The notes: generated by a model not told the origin, from the sequence alone. Positions 7,294 through 16,017 are shown, numbered from the stretch's first letter. The stretch is 64,000 nucleotides of DNA from Variibacter gotjawalensis (GCF_002355335.1 NZ_AP014946.1:3611501-3675500); one strand, 5' to 3'. Translations and numbers: made by a program.

Positions 7294-7539
7294 AGTCTGT
7301 TTGACAGCTCAAAAACCTCACCCTTCGCGACGCACCGGCCGCGCATCGTCTCAGCTGTCATCCCGGAAGCCGCGAAGCGGCTATCCGGGAACCATGAATC
7401 CCAGCCGATGCAGGGATACGTGGGTCCCGGATAACCGCTTCGCGCTACGCGCGGCGGTTTCCGGGATGACAGCTGAGAGGAGGATGCGCGATCATTTCAA
7501 TCAACCATCTCGGGATGTCGGAGTCGCCAAACAGACTCT
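7292..7539. repeat. 248-bp element with 12-bp terminal inverted repeats and a nested palindrome (MITE-like)
   Basis: AGAGTCTGTTTG (7292-7303) and its exact reverse complement (7528-7539) bracket the whole gap between the convergent soxA and sensor-kinase genes, and overlap both stop codons. Nested inside is TCAGCTGTCATCCCGGAA (7351-7368) with its complement at 7459-7476, a member of the TCATCCCGGAA repeat family also seen at 18800-18940 and 43389-43508. No ORF is convincing. It could be a miniature mobile element or a bidirectional transcription terminator. Confidence 0.6.
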
Positions 7540-8771
7540 TAGAGGATCGGCAGCACGGCGCGAAACGCGCTCGCGGCATTCGGATGCGCGACGACGGAAA
7601 TGTCGCCGCCATGCGCGCGCGCGATTTGCCGCACGAGCGCGAGCCCCAGCCCTGCGCCGCGCGACGTGCTGTCGAGCCTATGGAACGGCGCGAACACCCG
7701 CTCCCACTCCGTCTGCGGAATGCCGTTGCCGGCATCGCTCACCGTCAGCACCGCGTTGCGATCGACCTGCTTGACTTCGACCACCGTCGGCGGCCGGCCG
7801 TAGCGCTCCGCATTGTCGAGCAGATTGCGTACCAGACGGCGGAGCAGACGCGCGTCGCCATTCACCGTGACCGACTCGCCGGACACCTCGCAATCGCGAT
7901 AGCGCGAGGCTTCTTCGGCGGCGAGCGCCAGCAGATCGATCTCTTCGAGTTGCAGCTGCGGCGCGGCGTCCAAACGGCTAGTGAGCAAAATCTCGTCGAT
8001 CAGATCGTCGAGCTCGGCGACGTCGCGTTGCAGATCGGCGCGGCGCGCCAGATCGTCGCTCTTCTGCATCAGCTCGATGCCGAGGCGAATGCGCGACAAC
8101 GGCGTACGCAACTCGTGGCTCGCATTGGCGAGCAGCAAACGATGCGCGCCGACCAGCTCTTCGATCCTTGTCGCCGCACGGTTGAAGCTCGTCGCCAGGC
8201 GCGCGATCTCGTCGCGTCCCTTGATGTCGACGCGCGCCGACAAATCACCCGCGCCCAAAGTCTCGACGCCGACCTGCAGCCGCTCCAACCGCCGCGTCAG
8301 CCCACGCACGACCGGATAAGCGCACAGTCCGACCACCAGCGCGATCACGCCGAGGAAAATCAAAAACCCACCGAGCGGCGCGCGATGCCGCCATGGCGGC
8401 CGCACCGACACTGCTCGCCCATCCGGCAGGCGGAACGCCCAAGCAGCGCCGCCCGGATCCTTCACCCAGCCGCTGCCGTAGCGCGGTCCGGCAATAACAT
8501 TCCCGGACGACGCGATGACGCGCCCGTCCGCATCGTAAAGCGTGAGGTCGGAATCGAGGCGGTCGGCAAAGCGCCGGATCGCCTCTTGCTGCTCGCTCTC
8601 CGGCGCGTCTTTCGACGGCAATGACATCGAGATGAACTCGGCCATCACCTGCACGCCGCGCTCGAACGACGAATTGCTCCAGCCGATGCGCCACGCAACG
8701 CTCGCGATGAAGACCACCGCGATCAGGCTGACGACGATCGTCAGATAGATTTTCTTGTAGAGCCTCAGCAT
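7539..8771 (-). CDS. two-component sensor histidine kinase
   Basis: This 410-residue inner-membrane kinase has a first transmembrane helix at about 8-30, a periplasmic sensing region, a second helix at about 134-152 and a HAMP domain. The dimerisation/phosphoacceptor domain has H219 in NASHELRTPLSR, and the ATPase domain has the N box (NLLDNAERYG), DAGNGIP and GAGLGLALV. It phosphorylates the response regulator whose stop codon overlaps its start by one base. The operon also encodes a Spy/CpxP-like protein, so an envelope or metal stress signal is likely, by analogy with CpxA and metal-sensing kinases; the ligand is not evident. Confidence 0.9.
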   Translation of the reverse strand: MLRLYKKIYLTIVVSLIAVVFIASVAWRIGWSNSSFERGVQVMAEFISMSLPSKDAPESEQQEAIRRFADRLDSDLTLYDADGRVIASSGNVIAGPRYGSGWVKDPGGAAWAFRLPDGRAVSVRPPWRHRAPLGGFLIFLGVIALVVGLCAYPVVRGLTRRLERLQVGVETLGAGDLSARVDIKGRDEIARLATSFNRAATRIEELVGAHRLLLANASHELRTPLSRIRLGIELMQKSDDLARRADLQRDVAELDDLIDEILLTSRLDAAPQLQLEEIDLLALAAEEASRYRDCEVSGESVTVNGDARLLRRLVRNLLDNAERYGRPPTVVEVKQVDRNAVLTVSDAGNGIPQTEWERVFAPFHRLDSTSRGAGLGLALVRQIARAHGGDISVVAHPNAASAFRAVLPIL

Positions 8772-9457
8772 CAGTCTTGCGCTTTCGCGAAGACGTAACC
8801 GGCGCCGCGCACCGTGATCACACGGCGCGGGTTCTTCGCATCGTCCTCGATGGCGGCGCGGATGCGCGAGACATGCACGTCGATCGAGCGATCGAAGGCT
8901 TCGAGGTTTTCGCTCTTGAGTTCGTTCATGATCGCGTCGCGGCTCATCACGCGCCCTGCCCGCTTCGCCAACACGAGCAGCAGATCGAATTGGTGGCTGG
9001 TCAGCGGCCGGTCTTCGCCATCGAGACGCACAACGCGCGCGCCCGGATCGATTTCGAGCCGCCCGTAACGCATCACGTCGGCGGCGCGCTCACCGCGGCC
9101 ACGGCGGAGGATCGCTTTGAGCCGCGCCAGCAGCTCACGCGGCTCGAACGGCTTCGGCAGATAATCGTCAGCCCCCATCTCCAGGCCGATCACGCGGTCC
9201 ATCGCATCGCCGCGCGCTGTCAGCATCAGGATCGGCGTATCGTCCTTACTGCGGATCTCGCGGCAGAGCTGCAGCCCGTCTGCGTCCGGCAGCATGAGAT
9301 CGAGCACGATCGCGTCCGCGCCGCCACGCCCATGCGCCGCCATCGCGGCCGCGCCGTTCGCCGCGTGCGTCACTGTGAAACCGGCATCGCCGAGATAGCT
9401 TCTCAGCATCTCGGCAAGGCGCGGGTCGTCTTCGACAAGGAGGATGCGATGTGTCAC
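8771..9457 (-). CDS. OmpR/PhoB-family response regulator
   Basis: This 228-residue protein has a receiver domain (phosphoacceptor D53 in VLDLMLP, acidic pair in VEDDPRL, K102 in LPKPFEP) and a C-terminal winged helix with SFDRSIDVHVSRIR-like features (here FDRSIDVHVSRIRAAIEDD). It is the DNA-binding partner of the adjacent kinase. Its ATG overlaps the end of the upstream DUF1772 gene by 4 bp, so translation is coupled along the operon. Confidence 0.92.
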   Translation of the reverse strand: MTHRILLVEDDPRLAEMLRSYLGDAGFTVTHAANGAAAMAAHGRGGADAIVLDLMLPDADGLQLCREIRSKDDTPILMLTARGDAMDRVIGLEMGADDYLPKPFEPRELLARLKAILRRGRGERAADVMRYGRLEIDPGARVVRLDGEDRPLTSHQFDLLLVLAKRAGRVMSRDAIMNELKSENLEAFDRSIDVHVSRIRAAIEDDAKNPRRVITVRGAGYVFAKAQD

Positions 9458-10032
9458 GAAGCAACTCTAGCGGCTTCAAGCCGTCCCATGGAAGCGGGCA
9501 CGCGCGACGTGGTCCGCGCGCTGGCCCCAAGTGAAACCAATCCGAACAACGCCAGAAGAACGCTGAAGCCGCTCGCCACCGTACGCGCGAGGTTCCACCA
9601 TTGCCAGCGTGGCGAATACTCTGCCCAAACCTGAGCGACGTCGGAGCCCCGAGCAGAGACGCGAGCCAACGCATCGTTCATCGGAACATTCACCAGCATC
9701 GTCGGCAGGAAAGCCGCGAACATGTAGACCACTGCAGCCGCCGCAAAAGCGAAGCCCGCCTGCCGCGCATCCGCGAGATAGGCGAGGCCAGCCGCAAGCA
9801 AGAGCATCGGCGCCGGACCGAAAAACGCCGGTGCGAAATAGCGATTGCGCACTGTCGCATTCACACCTTGCATCGCGATCACGGCGTTCTGCTCGCTCAA
9901 AGTATCGAAGCCGAACATCACTGAGGACGCATAGGCGTAGAAGAAACCAAAAACGGCAGCCGTCAACAACGCGCCAAGGATCGCGGCGAGTAACGCCGCG
10001 ATCCACAGTGGCGATGCCATGCGCATGGTCAT
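9454..10032 (-). CDS. DUF1772 (anthrone oxygenase-like) membrane protein
   Basis: This 192-residue protein has about four transmembrane helices (roughly 9-34, 72-88, 92-112 and 150-170). The pattern AMQGVNATVRNRYFAPAFF, followed by a PMNDAL loop and W/N/R residues before the last helix (WWNLARTVASG), fits the DUF1772 family, members of which resemble small anthrone oxygenases. No catalytic role can be assigned. GGGAG lies 8 nt before the first ATG. It sits between a Spy-like gene and the response-regulator gene, so it is probably part of the same stress operon. Confidence 0.7.
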   Translation of the reverse strand: MTMRMASPLWIAALLAAILGALLTAAVFGFFYAYASSVMFGFDTLSEQNAVIAMQGVNATVRNRYFAPAFFGPAPMLLLAAGLAYLADARQAGFAFAAAAVVYMFAAFLPTMLVNVPMNDALARVSARGSDVAQVWAEYSPRWQWWNLARTVASGFSVLLALFGLVSLGASARTTSRVPASMGRLEAARVAS

Positions 10033-10080
10033 CTGAAAACTCCCGGATCAAATGGATGCTTGAAATACTACTCTGCACCG

Positions 10081-10674
10081 TTATCCGCGATGCCAGCCCC
10101 AGCGCCGCTGATGCGGCGGCAGCAGGTCGGCGATCTTGCGGCGTTGCTCGACAGTGAGGATCTCGTTCGCATCCGCGAGAGCCTGCGCGAGACGCTTGCT
10201 GAAAGCGTCAGCCAGCGCCATCTGCTCGGTGCGGAATTTCTCGATCCCGGCGCGATCGAGGTTCGGCTGCGTCAGCAGGCCGCGTCCCTCGCGGCGAGCG
10301 TAACGGGCCTTCTCGGCGAGCGGGACGAGATCGCGGACGGCCGCCTTGGCGACAGCGCGAAGCTTGTCCTGCTGCTCGTAGCTCGCATCGACATCCTCGG
10401 CAACGCGGCGAACGATACGGTCCGCATGCTGCTCGATGCGCGCCGGGTCCATGTCGGCCGAGAAGCTGTGCATCGCATAGTGGTGGCGGAACCCGCCCGT
10501 CGCGGCTTTGCCGGCGAGGCCGCCCGCGACGGCGGCAACCGCGACGAGGAACAGGCCGAACAGAATGCGGCGGCCCCGGCGGCGCGGCGGCTGCGGAGCC
10601 GGCGGCTGAGCGTAAGGGCCAGGCTGCGGACCCTGTTGCGGGCCTTGCTGCGGGTATGTCGGTTGGTCGGTCAT
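10081..10674 (-). CDS. Spy/CpxP-like periplasmic protein (LTxxQ, heavy-metal-sensor type)
   Basis: This 197-residue protein has a cytoplasmic Pro/Gln-rich segment, one transmembrane helix (about residues 35-57) and a helical periplasmic domain. The domain ends with LTVEQRRKIADLLP, the LTxxQ signature of the CpxP/Spy/CnrX group, and has His-rich flanks (FRHHYAMH, WGWHRG). The ATG at 10674 is chosen because GGAGAG precedes it; the in-frame ATG at 10704 lies before that site. As first gene of the operon it would be expected to modulate the downstream kinase or act as a periplasmic chaperone. Confidence 0.7.
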   Translation of the reverse strand: MTDQPTYPQQGPQQGPQPGPYAQPPAPQPPRRRGRRILFGLFLVAVAAVAGGLAGKAATGGFRHHYAMHSFSADMDPARIEQHADRIVRRVAEDVDASYEQQDKLRAVAKAAVRDLVPLAEKARYARREGRGLLTQPNLDRAGIEKFRTEQMALADAFSKRLAQALADANEILTVEQRRKIADLLPPHQRRWGWHRG

Positions 10675-10770
10675 TTCGGTCTCTCCAGGCGCCTTTTGCG
10701 CCATCCTGAGACCGGAAGATGGAGTATGGCCGTTTCGCCAGCTTCTCGGCCGTGTAAAGAAACGTAAAGG

Positions 10771-11556
10771 CTATTTGAGCAGGCTCGAAAGCGCCGTCGG
10801 CTGGACCGAAATCTGGCCGACGAACGGCCGATCATGCGACAAAATCACGAAATATGCGGCCAAGATCGCCAGCGCGTAGAAGTGCGTCGCGATGATCTGC
10901 GTGCGGAAAGAATGGCTGTTGCAGATCGCGACGAAGAACAGCGTCGTCGTCGAGATGATCCACATCGCAAACCACTGCGCCCAGGTGACGCCCGCATTTG
11001 ATGCGGCAAGGCGCGAGAGCCTTGCCTGCCGGATCGCGAGAACCTGCTGCAGCAGCGGCTCGTACGTCGAGACCGCGCGCAGCGTGTCGTGCTGGCGCGA
11101 CAGAAGTTCGATCGCCGACAGCAGGCTCTTTTCGGACTCGTCGAAAATCGGCGCGTCGAGCGGCTCGGATTTGCGCATCGCCGGCCAGTCGATATCGAGC
11201 ACCTGCTTCACATACGTCCGCAGATAATCGTTGGTGCGCTGTTGCGCTTCCGCCGGCAGGCCGAGCGTGAGGATCATCGCGTTCTCGATCGCGTCGGCCT
11301 CGCGCTGCACCGCGTTGCGTGCCGAGACCGCGTCGTTCCAGATGCCGGCCGCCGAGAAAGCCACGATGAGCGCAAACATGCCGCCGCAAGCGCCGATGAC
11401 CGAGTCGCGGATCGGCAGCGGCTCGTCGATCGCATAACCGAGCCGCGGTATCGACCAGCGGACGACGCAGAGGATCACCCAGCAGACCGTCATGCTCATC
11501 GCCAATATGACGAAGAACATCAGCCACAGAGGCAATTGGTGGAAGCCGACAAACAT
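10771..11556 (-). CDS. DUF4239 (bestrophin-like) membrane protein
   Basis: This 261-residue protein has two N-terminal transmembrane helices (about 9-32 and 50-72), a central helical soluble region with the DUF4239-typical AIWNDAVSARNAVQREADAIENA-like pattern, and two C-terminal helices (about 188-210 and 220-240). The domain resembles half of a bestrophin channel, but transport has not been shown for most members. It lies upstream of the Spy-like gene on the same strand with a ~100-bp gap and may have its own promoter. Confidence 0.75.
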   Translation of the reverse strand: MFVGFHQLPLWLMFFVILAMSMTVCWVILCVVRWSIPRLGYAIDEPLPIRDSVIGACGGMFALIVAFSAAGIWNDAVSARNAVQREADAIENAMILTLGLPAEAQQRTNDYLRTYVKQVLDIDWPAMRKSEPLDAPIFDESEKSLLSAIELLSRQHDTLRAVSTYEPLLQQVLAIRQARLSRLAASNAGVTWAQWFAMWIISTTTLFFVAICNSHSFRTQIIATHFYALAILAAYFVILSHDRPFVGQISVQPTALSSLLK

Positions 11557-11663
11557 GCGGAGCCCTCGTGGTATCGATATGCCCGAGTCGCGCGCGGTTC
11601 GCTAGTTGCGCCGCCCTGGCCTATCGCGCCGCAGGGTGGCAGTCTGCCGCCAAGAGGTTCCGA

Positions 11664-12824
11664 ATGACGATGTCCCGCAAGGCCGCGCTCGCGCAGGCCA
11701 ACGATTTTCTCCAGCGTCATCTGCTGATCGACGGCCACAACGACCTGCCCTGGGTGATCCGCGCCGACAAGATCGCGCGCGGCAACGTCGCGGCGTTCCG
11801 GCTCGGCGAGCCGCACAACGACGCCGACACCGATATCCCGAAGCTGCGCGAGGGACGCGTCGCCGCGCAAGTGCTCGCCGCCTTTCTGCCGACCCGCATT
11901 GCCAACCCGGCGACGGTAACGCTGGAACAGATCGACGTCATCCGGCAGATCGAGGAACTGCACGCCGATGTCTTTCACCCCGTGCGCAAAGCGAGCGACA
12001 TCGCGACCGCGCATCGCCGCGGCAAGATCGGCGCGATCATGTCGGTCGAAGGCGGCGTCGGGCTTGAGAATTCGCTCGCACCGCTCCGCATGTGGCACGC
12101 GCTCGGCATGCGCATCATGACGCTCTGCCACAACGAGACGCTCGACTGGATCGACAGCGCGACCGACGCGGCGAAGAACGACGGCATCACGGATTTCGGC
12201 CGTGCTGTGGTCGCGGAACTCAACCGGCTCGGCGTGCTGATCGATGTCAGCCACGCGTCGCCGAAAGCCGCGCATGACGTGTTCGATGCGTCGGACGCGC
12301 CCGTCGCGCTGACGCATTCGAATGCGTTTGCGCTCTGCGAGCATCCGCGCAACGCACCGGACGATCTCTTGCGCCGCATTCCGGAGAAGCGCGGCATCGT
12401 GATGGCGACGTTCGTGCCGGCGTTCATCCGCCGCCGCACGCATCAGGCGCTGCGCCCCTATCAAGACGAGCACGGCAAATCGCGGCAGGATCTCGCCGCA
12501 TCGGACTACGAGACGGCGGGACTGCTCGCGCGCACCGGCTGGGAGGCGGACGGCGCGACGCTGCTCGCCGAGCACATCGAATACATGACGAACATCGTCG
12601 GCATCGATCATATCGGCATCGGCTCGGATTTCTACGGCGGCCCGACGCCGCCCGGCCTCGACGATGCGTCGAAGTTTCCGAACCTGTTCGCGGAACTCAT
12701 CGCGCGTGGCTGGGCCGAGGACGCGCTCGCAAAACTCGCCGGCAAGAACACGCTGCGGGTTTTGAAAGCGGTGGAGAAAGTCGCGCGGGATAAGGCGAAG
12801 GCGGCAAGACGCGACGTTGCGTAA
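11664..12824 (+). CDS. membrane dipeptidase, peptidase family M19
   Basis: This 386-residue metalloenzyme is related to renal dipeptidase. The first metal-ligand pair H25 and D27 is in LIDGHNDLPW; the bridging glutamate is in MSVEGGVG; later ligands lie in IDVSHASPKA and in LTHSNAFALCEHPRN. IDHIGIGSDFYG near the C-terminus is also conserved. It hydrolyses dipeptides with a broad substrate range. ATG 11664 is preferred over 11568 because GAGG precedes it and the family fold begins right after. No signal peptide is present. Divergent from the DUF4239 gene and followed by a palindromic repeat. Confidence 0.88.
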   Translation: MTMSRKAALAQANDFLQRHLLIDGHNDLPWVIRADKIARGNVAAFRLGEPHNDADTDIPKLREGRVAAQVLAAFLPTRIANPATVTLEQIDVIRQIEELHADVFHPVRKASDIATAHRRGKIGAIMSVEGGVGLENSLAPLRMWHALGMRIMTLCHNETLDWIDSATDAAKNDGITDFGRAVVAELNRLGVLIDVSHASPKAAHDVFDASDAPVALTHSNAFALCEHPRNAPDDLLRRIPEKRGIVMATFVPAFIRRRTHQALRPYQDEHGKSRQDLAASDYETAGLLARTGWEADGATLLAEHIEYMTNIVGIDHIGIGSDFYGGPTPPGLDDASKFPNLFAELIARGWAEDALAKLAGKNTLRVLKAVEKVARDKAKAARRDVA

Positions 12825-12826
12825 GC

Positions 12827-12923
12827 CTCCGTCATGGCCCGCTTTATGCGGGCCATCCACGTCTTTCTTGGTGCGTCAGAAAGTAAGACGTGGATGGCCC
12901 GGACAAGCCGGGCCATGACGGAG
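12827..12923. repeat. CCGTCATGGCCCG palindromic repeat, copy 1
   Basis: The left arm CTCCGTCATGGCCCG and the right arm CGGGCCATGACGGAG are exact complements, with a second pair around GGCCATCCACGTC / GACGTGGATGGCC. It lies between convergent genes and could terminate transcription both ways. A second copy is at 14821-14915 and a fragment at 44048-44077. Confidence 0.88.
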
Positions 12924-12937
12924 TTTGTAGCGAGCAC

Positions 12938-13243
12938 CTAAACTTCCTCAACCAAAATCTGAATGTCGCGCGTGCGCGGAATGCCCGGCCAATCTTTATC
13001 GAAATCAACGACGAGCTGTTTCATCTTCTCGCCGTTGACGGCGCGATCGAGCGCGCCGCGATCCGGGAAGCGATAGACGGCCTGGTGCACCGACGGATCA
13101 ACCTCGCTCCAGAAACGCCACGCCTTCGACGAACCGAACGCCGCCATGGCCTGCGGCAGATGCTCGCGCGAATACCAATTGTCGAACGCCCTGCGCTTCG
13201 ACTCGTCCGCGACTGTCGCGCGGACCACGAAATAATAGGGCAT
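12938..13243 (-). CDS. small EthD/NIPSNAP-like dimeric alpha+beta barrel protein, hypothetical
   Basis: This 101-residue soluble protein has the pattern of a ferredoxin-like dimeric barrel: an initial strand YYFVVRATV, then FDNWYSREHLPQAM (the NWYxxEHLP region is common in these families), two more strands and a final ILVEEV strand. No catalytic residues can be assigned. It is the last gene of a three-gene operon with an AhpD-like protein (13-bp gap) and a class V aminotransferase, which suggests a role in degrading a small organic compound. Confidence 0.6.
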   Translation of the reverse strand: MPYYFVVRATVADESKRRAFDNWYSREHLPQAMAAFGSSKAWRFWSEVDPSVHQAVYRFPDRGALDRAVNGEKMKQLVVDFDKDWPGIPRTRDIQILVEEV

Positions 13244-13256
13244 GCTTCCTCCTCCG

Positions 13257-13649
13257 TTATTTATCGAACATCGGATCGACCGGCACGCGATAGCCGTTGA
13301 CCAGGCGGTTCGTCTCGTTCGCCATCCCGACGACAGCCATCAACTCGCCGAACATCGCTTCGCTCATGCCGGCCTTGCGCGCCGCGGCCGTGTGGCTCGC
13401 GATGCAATAGCCGCAACCGTTCGAGACACTGACGGCGAGATACACCAACTCCTTGGTCAGCGGATCGAGTGCGCCGGGCGCCATCACTTCCTTGATGCTC
13501 TCCCATGTGCGTTTGAGCGTCACCGGATCGTGCGCCAGATACTTCCAGAAGTTGTTCACGTCCGGCAGATTGCGCGACGACTTGATGTCGTCGTAGACGG
13601 CACGCACGGCGGGCGATGCATCGGCATATTCGATCGGTTTGTGCGGCAT
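13257..13649 (-). CDS. carboxymuconolactone decarboxylase / AhpD-like protein
   Basis: This 130-residue all-helical protein has the AhpD-type redox motif CGYC (C79, C82) followed by H86 in IASHTAAARKAG. Family members are either peroxidase partners that reduce AhpC or decarboxylases; with an intact CxxC-xxxH this one is more likely a thiol peroxidase-type enzyme. It lies 9 bp after the aminotransferase gene in the same operon. Confidence 0.82.
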   Translation of the reverse strand: MPHKPIEYADASPAVRAVYDDIKSSRNLPDVNNFWKYLAHDPVTLKRTWESIKEVMAPGALDPLTKELVYLAVSVSNGCGYCIASHTAAARKAGMSEAMFGELMAVVGMANETNRLVNGYRVPVDPMFDK

Positions 13650-13658
13650 GGTGGCTCC

Positions 13659-14810
13659 CTATGCGAGTAGACGCCGCAAAGCCGCGATGCAGCGATCGAC
13701 ATCCTGTTCGTCGTTGTAAACGTGCGGCGAAATGCGGACACGGCCGAGCCGCGGCGCGACAAAAATCTTCTCGCGCGCGAGCGCTGCGACGACATCGTGC
13801 GCGTCTTTTCCGCGCGGCTTGAAGCTGACGATATGCGGTGCGCGCACAGTGTCGCTCGCAATGTCCGCGACATCGCGCAACCCGTCGGCGAGCCGCGAAG
13901 TCAGCATTCTCAGCCGCGCCTCGATCGCCGCCTGCCCGAGCGACGCGACATACTCCATGCCGAGCGACGCCATTTCGAGCCCGACGAAGAAATCGCGCTC
14001 TCCCATGTCGAAGCGCCGCGCATCGTTGGTGTAAGCGAGATCACCGAAGTAGACGTCGGACTCGGCCTTCACGGCGCGGCGGCCGCCGCTCGTCTGTTCG
14101 AGAGGCACGCCGTTCTGGTGACGCTTCGCGACATAGGCGAAGGCGCGGCCATACGGCCCTAGCAACCACTTGTAGGTCGGGAAGATCACGAAATCCGGAT
14201 CGAGCGTTTTGACGTCCAGCGCGACGACACCGGTCGACTGCGTCGAGTCGAGGAGAAGTGCCGCGCCGGCACGCGCCGCCGCCGCTTTAATCGCCGCGAC
14301 GTCGAGCAACACGCCATCGCACCAATGCACCGACGAAACCGAGACGAGCGACACCGGCGCAGCACCTGGCTTCGCGATCGTTTCGAGAACTGCTGAGGTC
14401 CAATCGAGATCGGCGGGCCGATGCACGGTATCGACCGCAAAACCACCCTGCTCCGCCCGCGCGTGCCATTCGAGCACGGGCGACGAATGATCGTCCGCAA
14501 ACACGACGACGCGGGAGCCGCGCGCGGGCGCAAAAATCTTTCCGGCAATGGCAACGCCGTAACCGACCGAGGAGATCGACGCGACATCGGCCGGATCCGC
14601 ATTGATGAGCCGCGCCGCTGCGGCGCGGCAGCGTTCGTATTGCTCCGCTGCGAAGGCGTTGATGTTGTCGAATTGCCAGGGTTGGCCCTTGCGGCCGACC
14701 GCCTTGCGCGCCGCGTCCTGCGTTGCGAGCGGCAGCGGCGAATACGACGCGGCGTTGAGATAGCAAACGTCGCGCGGAATATCGAAGAGATCGCGTTGGG
14801 AGGGGAGCAT
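13659..14810 (-). CDS. class V aminotransferase-fold PLP enzyme (cysteine desulfurase/kynureninase-like)
   Basis: This 383-residue fold-type I PLP enzyme has D188 in LLLDSTQSTG, which binds the pyridine nitrogen, and K214 in FPTYKWLLGPYG as the likely Schiff-base lysine. The substrate is not evident. Similar enzymes include isopenicillin-N epimerase-like, kynureninase-like and desulfurase-like proteins, and there is no obvious catalytic cysteine loop for desulfuration. ATG 14810 is chosen because the longer frame begins inside a palindromic repeat. First gene of the operon with the AhpD-like and EthD-like genes. Confidence 0.82.
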   Translation of the reverse strand: MLPSQRDLFDIPRDVCYLNAASYSPLPLATQDAARKAVGRKGQPWQFDNINAFAAEQYERCRAAAARLINADPADVASISSVGYGVAIAGKIFAPARGSRVVVFADDHSSPVLEWHARAEQGGFAVDTVHRPADLDWTSAVLETIAKPGAAPVSLVSVSSVHWCDGVLLDVAAIKAAAARAGAALLLDSTQSTGVVALDVKTLDPDFVIFPTYKWLLGPYGRAFAYVAKRHQNGVPLEQTSGGRRAVKAESDVYFGDLAYTNDARRFDMGERDFFVGLEMASLGMEYVASLGQAAIEARLRMLTSRLADGLRDVADIASDTVRAPHIVSFKPRGKDAHDVVAALAREKIFVAPRLGRVRISPHVYNDEQDVDRCIAALRRLLA

Positions 14811-14820
14811 TTGAACACTC

Positions 14821-14915
14821 TCGTCATGGTCCGCTTTATGGGAGCCATCCACGTCTTCTGTTCAAACAAGTAAAGCAAAACGTGGATGGCCCGGACAAGC
14901 CGGGCCATGACGGAG
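14821..14915. repeat. CCGTCATGGCCCG palindromic repeat, copy 2
   Basis: The right half (ACGTGGATGGCCCGGACAAG onward) matches the copy at 12827-12923 almost exactly; the left arm has a few changes (CTCGTCATGGTCCG). The two copies flank the three-gene aminotransferase operon in the same orientation. Confidence 0.88.
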
Positions 14916-14949
14916 TTTTACGATTTACGCCGAGAGAAGGCGATGCGGA

Positions 14950-15408
14950 CTACTTCACGCCCAGCAATTCAACATCGAACATCAGCGTCGCATTCGGCGG
15001 AATGACACCGCCGGCGCCGCGCGCGCCATATCCCATATCGGGCGGAATGATCAGCGTGCGCTTGCCGCCGACCTTCATCGTTGCAACGCCCTCGTCCCAG
15101 CCCTTGATGACGCGGCCGGTGCCGATCGGAAACTCGAACGGCGAACCGCGATCGAGCGACGAGTCGAATTTCTTGCCCTTCTGGCCGTTCTCGTAGAGCC
15201 AGCCCGTGTAGTGCATCACGCAGGTCTGCCCGGTCTGCGGGCTCGCGCCGGTGCCCGGCTTGGTGTCGATGATCTGCAGTCCTGAAGCGGTGGTCATAGG
15301 CCGTCCTTGAGCGTTAGCGGAGGTGTGAACGATGGCGCCGCCGAGTGCGGCGAGCGTGAGCGCGCGAAGCGTGTCGCGGCGCGATAAACTGCGGTGCATG
15401 AAAGTCAT
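14950..15408 (-). CDS. FKBP-type peptidyl-prolyl cis-trans isomerase, Tat-exported
   Basis: This 152-residue protein has a twin-arginine leader ([16 protein letters not shown], cleavage near ANA) and one FKBP domain. Hallmarks are [55 protein letters not shown] and [14 protein letters not shown]. It would speed proline isomerisation of periplasmic proteins. GGGAG lies just upstream of the first ATG. Tat export is uncommon for this family but is clear from the leader. Confidence 0.9.
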   Translation of the reverse strand: MTFMHRSLSRRDTLRALTLAALGGAIVHTSANAQGRPMTTASGLQIIDTKPGTGASPQTGQTCVMHYTGWLYENGQKGKKFDSSLDRGSPFEFPIGTGRVIKGWDEGVATMKVGGKRTLIIPPDMGYGARGAGGVIPPNATLMFDVELLGVK

Positions 15409-15479
15409 GCGGGTCTCCCGAATGTGTGAGGGGATGATCTGAAACTAGGCCGCGTGTGTGTCGAGAATGTGCTCGCGCG

Positions 15480-15869
15480 TTATGCCGCCCACCGCATGAT
15501 AATGCCAGCGAAAGCGCCGATAATCAGCGCAACGCAGGCCAGCGCCTGGATGAGAAATCCCGGAATACGCTTTTGTACCGCCTCGCTGTACCCGACGAAA
15601 TACATCACGCGCCCGACGATCCACACGGCACCGACCGCCGCCGCCGCGATGTCGCTGAGATAGAGCGCCATGAGCCACAGCGGCACGAGGAATGTCGGCA
15701 TCCATTCGAGCATGTTCGCATGCGCGCGGTAGACACGTTCGAAATCCGGATTGCCGCCCATCGACGGAAGTTTCACGCCGAATTTTTTGTGCGCCGACGC
15801 GACCCGCGTCGCGATGTAGGAGTAGAGCACGATGGCAATGAGCGAAACGATTGCGGTGTAATGGGGCAT
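15480..15869 (-). CDS. MAPEG-family membrane protein
   Basis: This 129-residue protein has four hydrophobic helices. FERVYRAHANMLEWMPTFL matches the conserved RAxxNxxExxP motif of membrane-associated proteins in eicosanoid and glutathione metabolism, in which the glutathione-binding residues lie. Bacterial members are poorly characterised. TAAGGAGG precedes the ATG. Confidence 0.85.
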   Translation of the reverse strand: MPHYTAIVSLIAIVLYSYIATRVASAHKKFGVKLPSMGGNPDFERVYRAHANMLEWMPTFLVPLWLMALYLSDIAAAAVGAVWIVGRVMYFVGYSEAVQKRIPGFLIQALACVALIIGAFAGIIMRWAA

Positions 15870-15914
15870 TCGCGCCTCCTTAAAATGCCGAGCTTAGCTG
15901 ATTCCGCGTTCTGC

Positions 15915-16017
15915 GTAGCCCGCATGGAGCGGAGGCGCGTCACGCCGATCGCGCAATGCGGGGAAGCGTCGCCCCCGGATTTCGCGCGTGGCTTCGCCAC
16001 CGCTTCATCCGGGCTAC
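15915..16017. repeat. diverged copy of the GTAGCCCGGATGAG palindromic repeat
   Basis: It begins GTAGCCCGCATGGAG and ends TCATCCGGGCTAC, and carries GGCGCGTCACGCCG where the 161-600 copies have GGCGCGTCAGCGCCG. It lies between the MAPEG gene and the end of the carboxylase gene. Confidence 0.8.
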
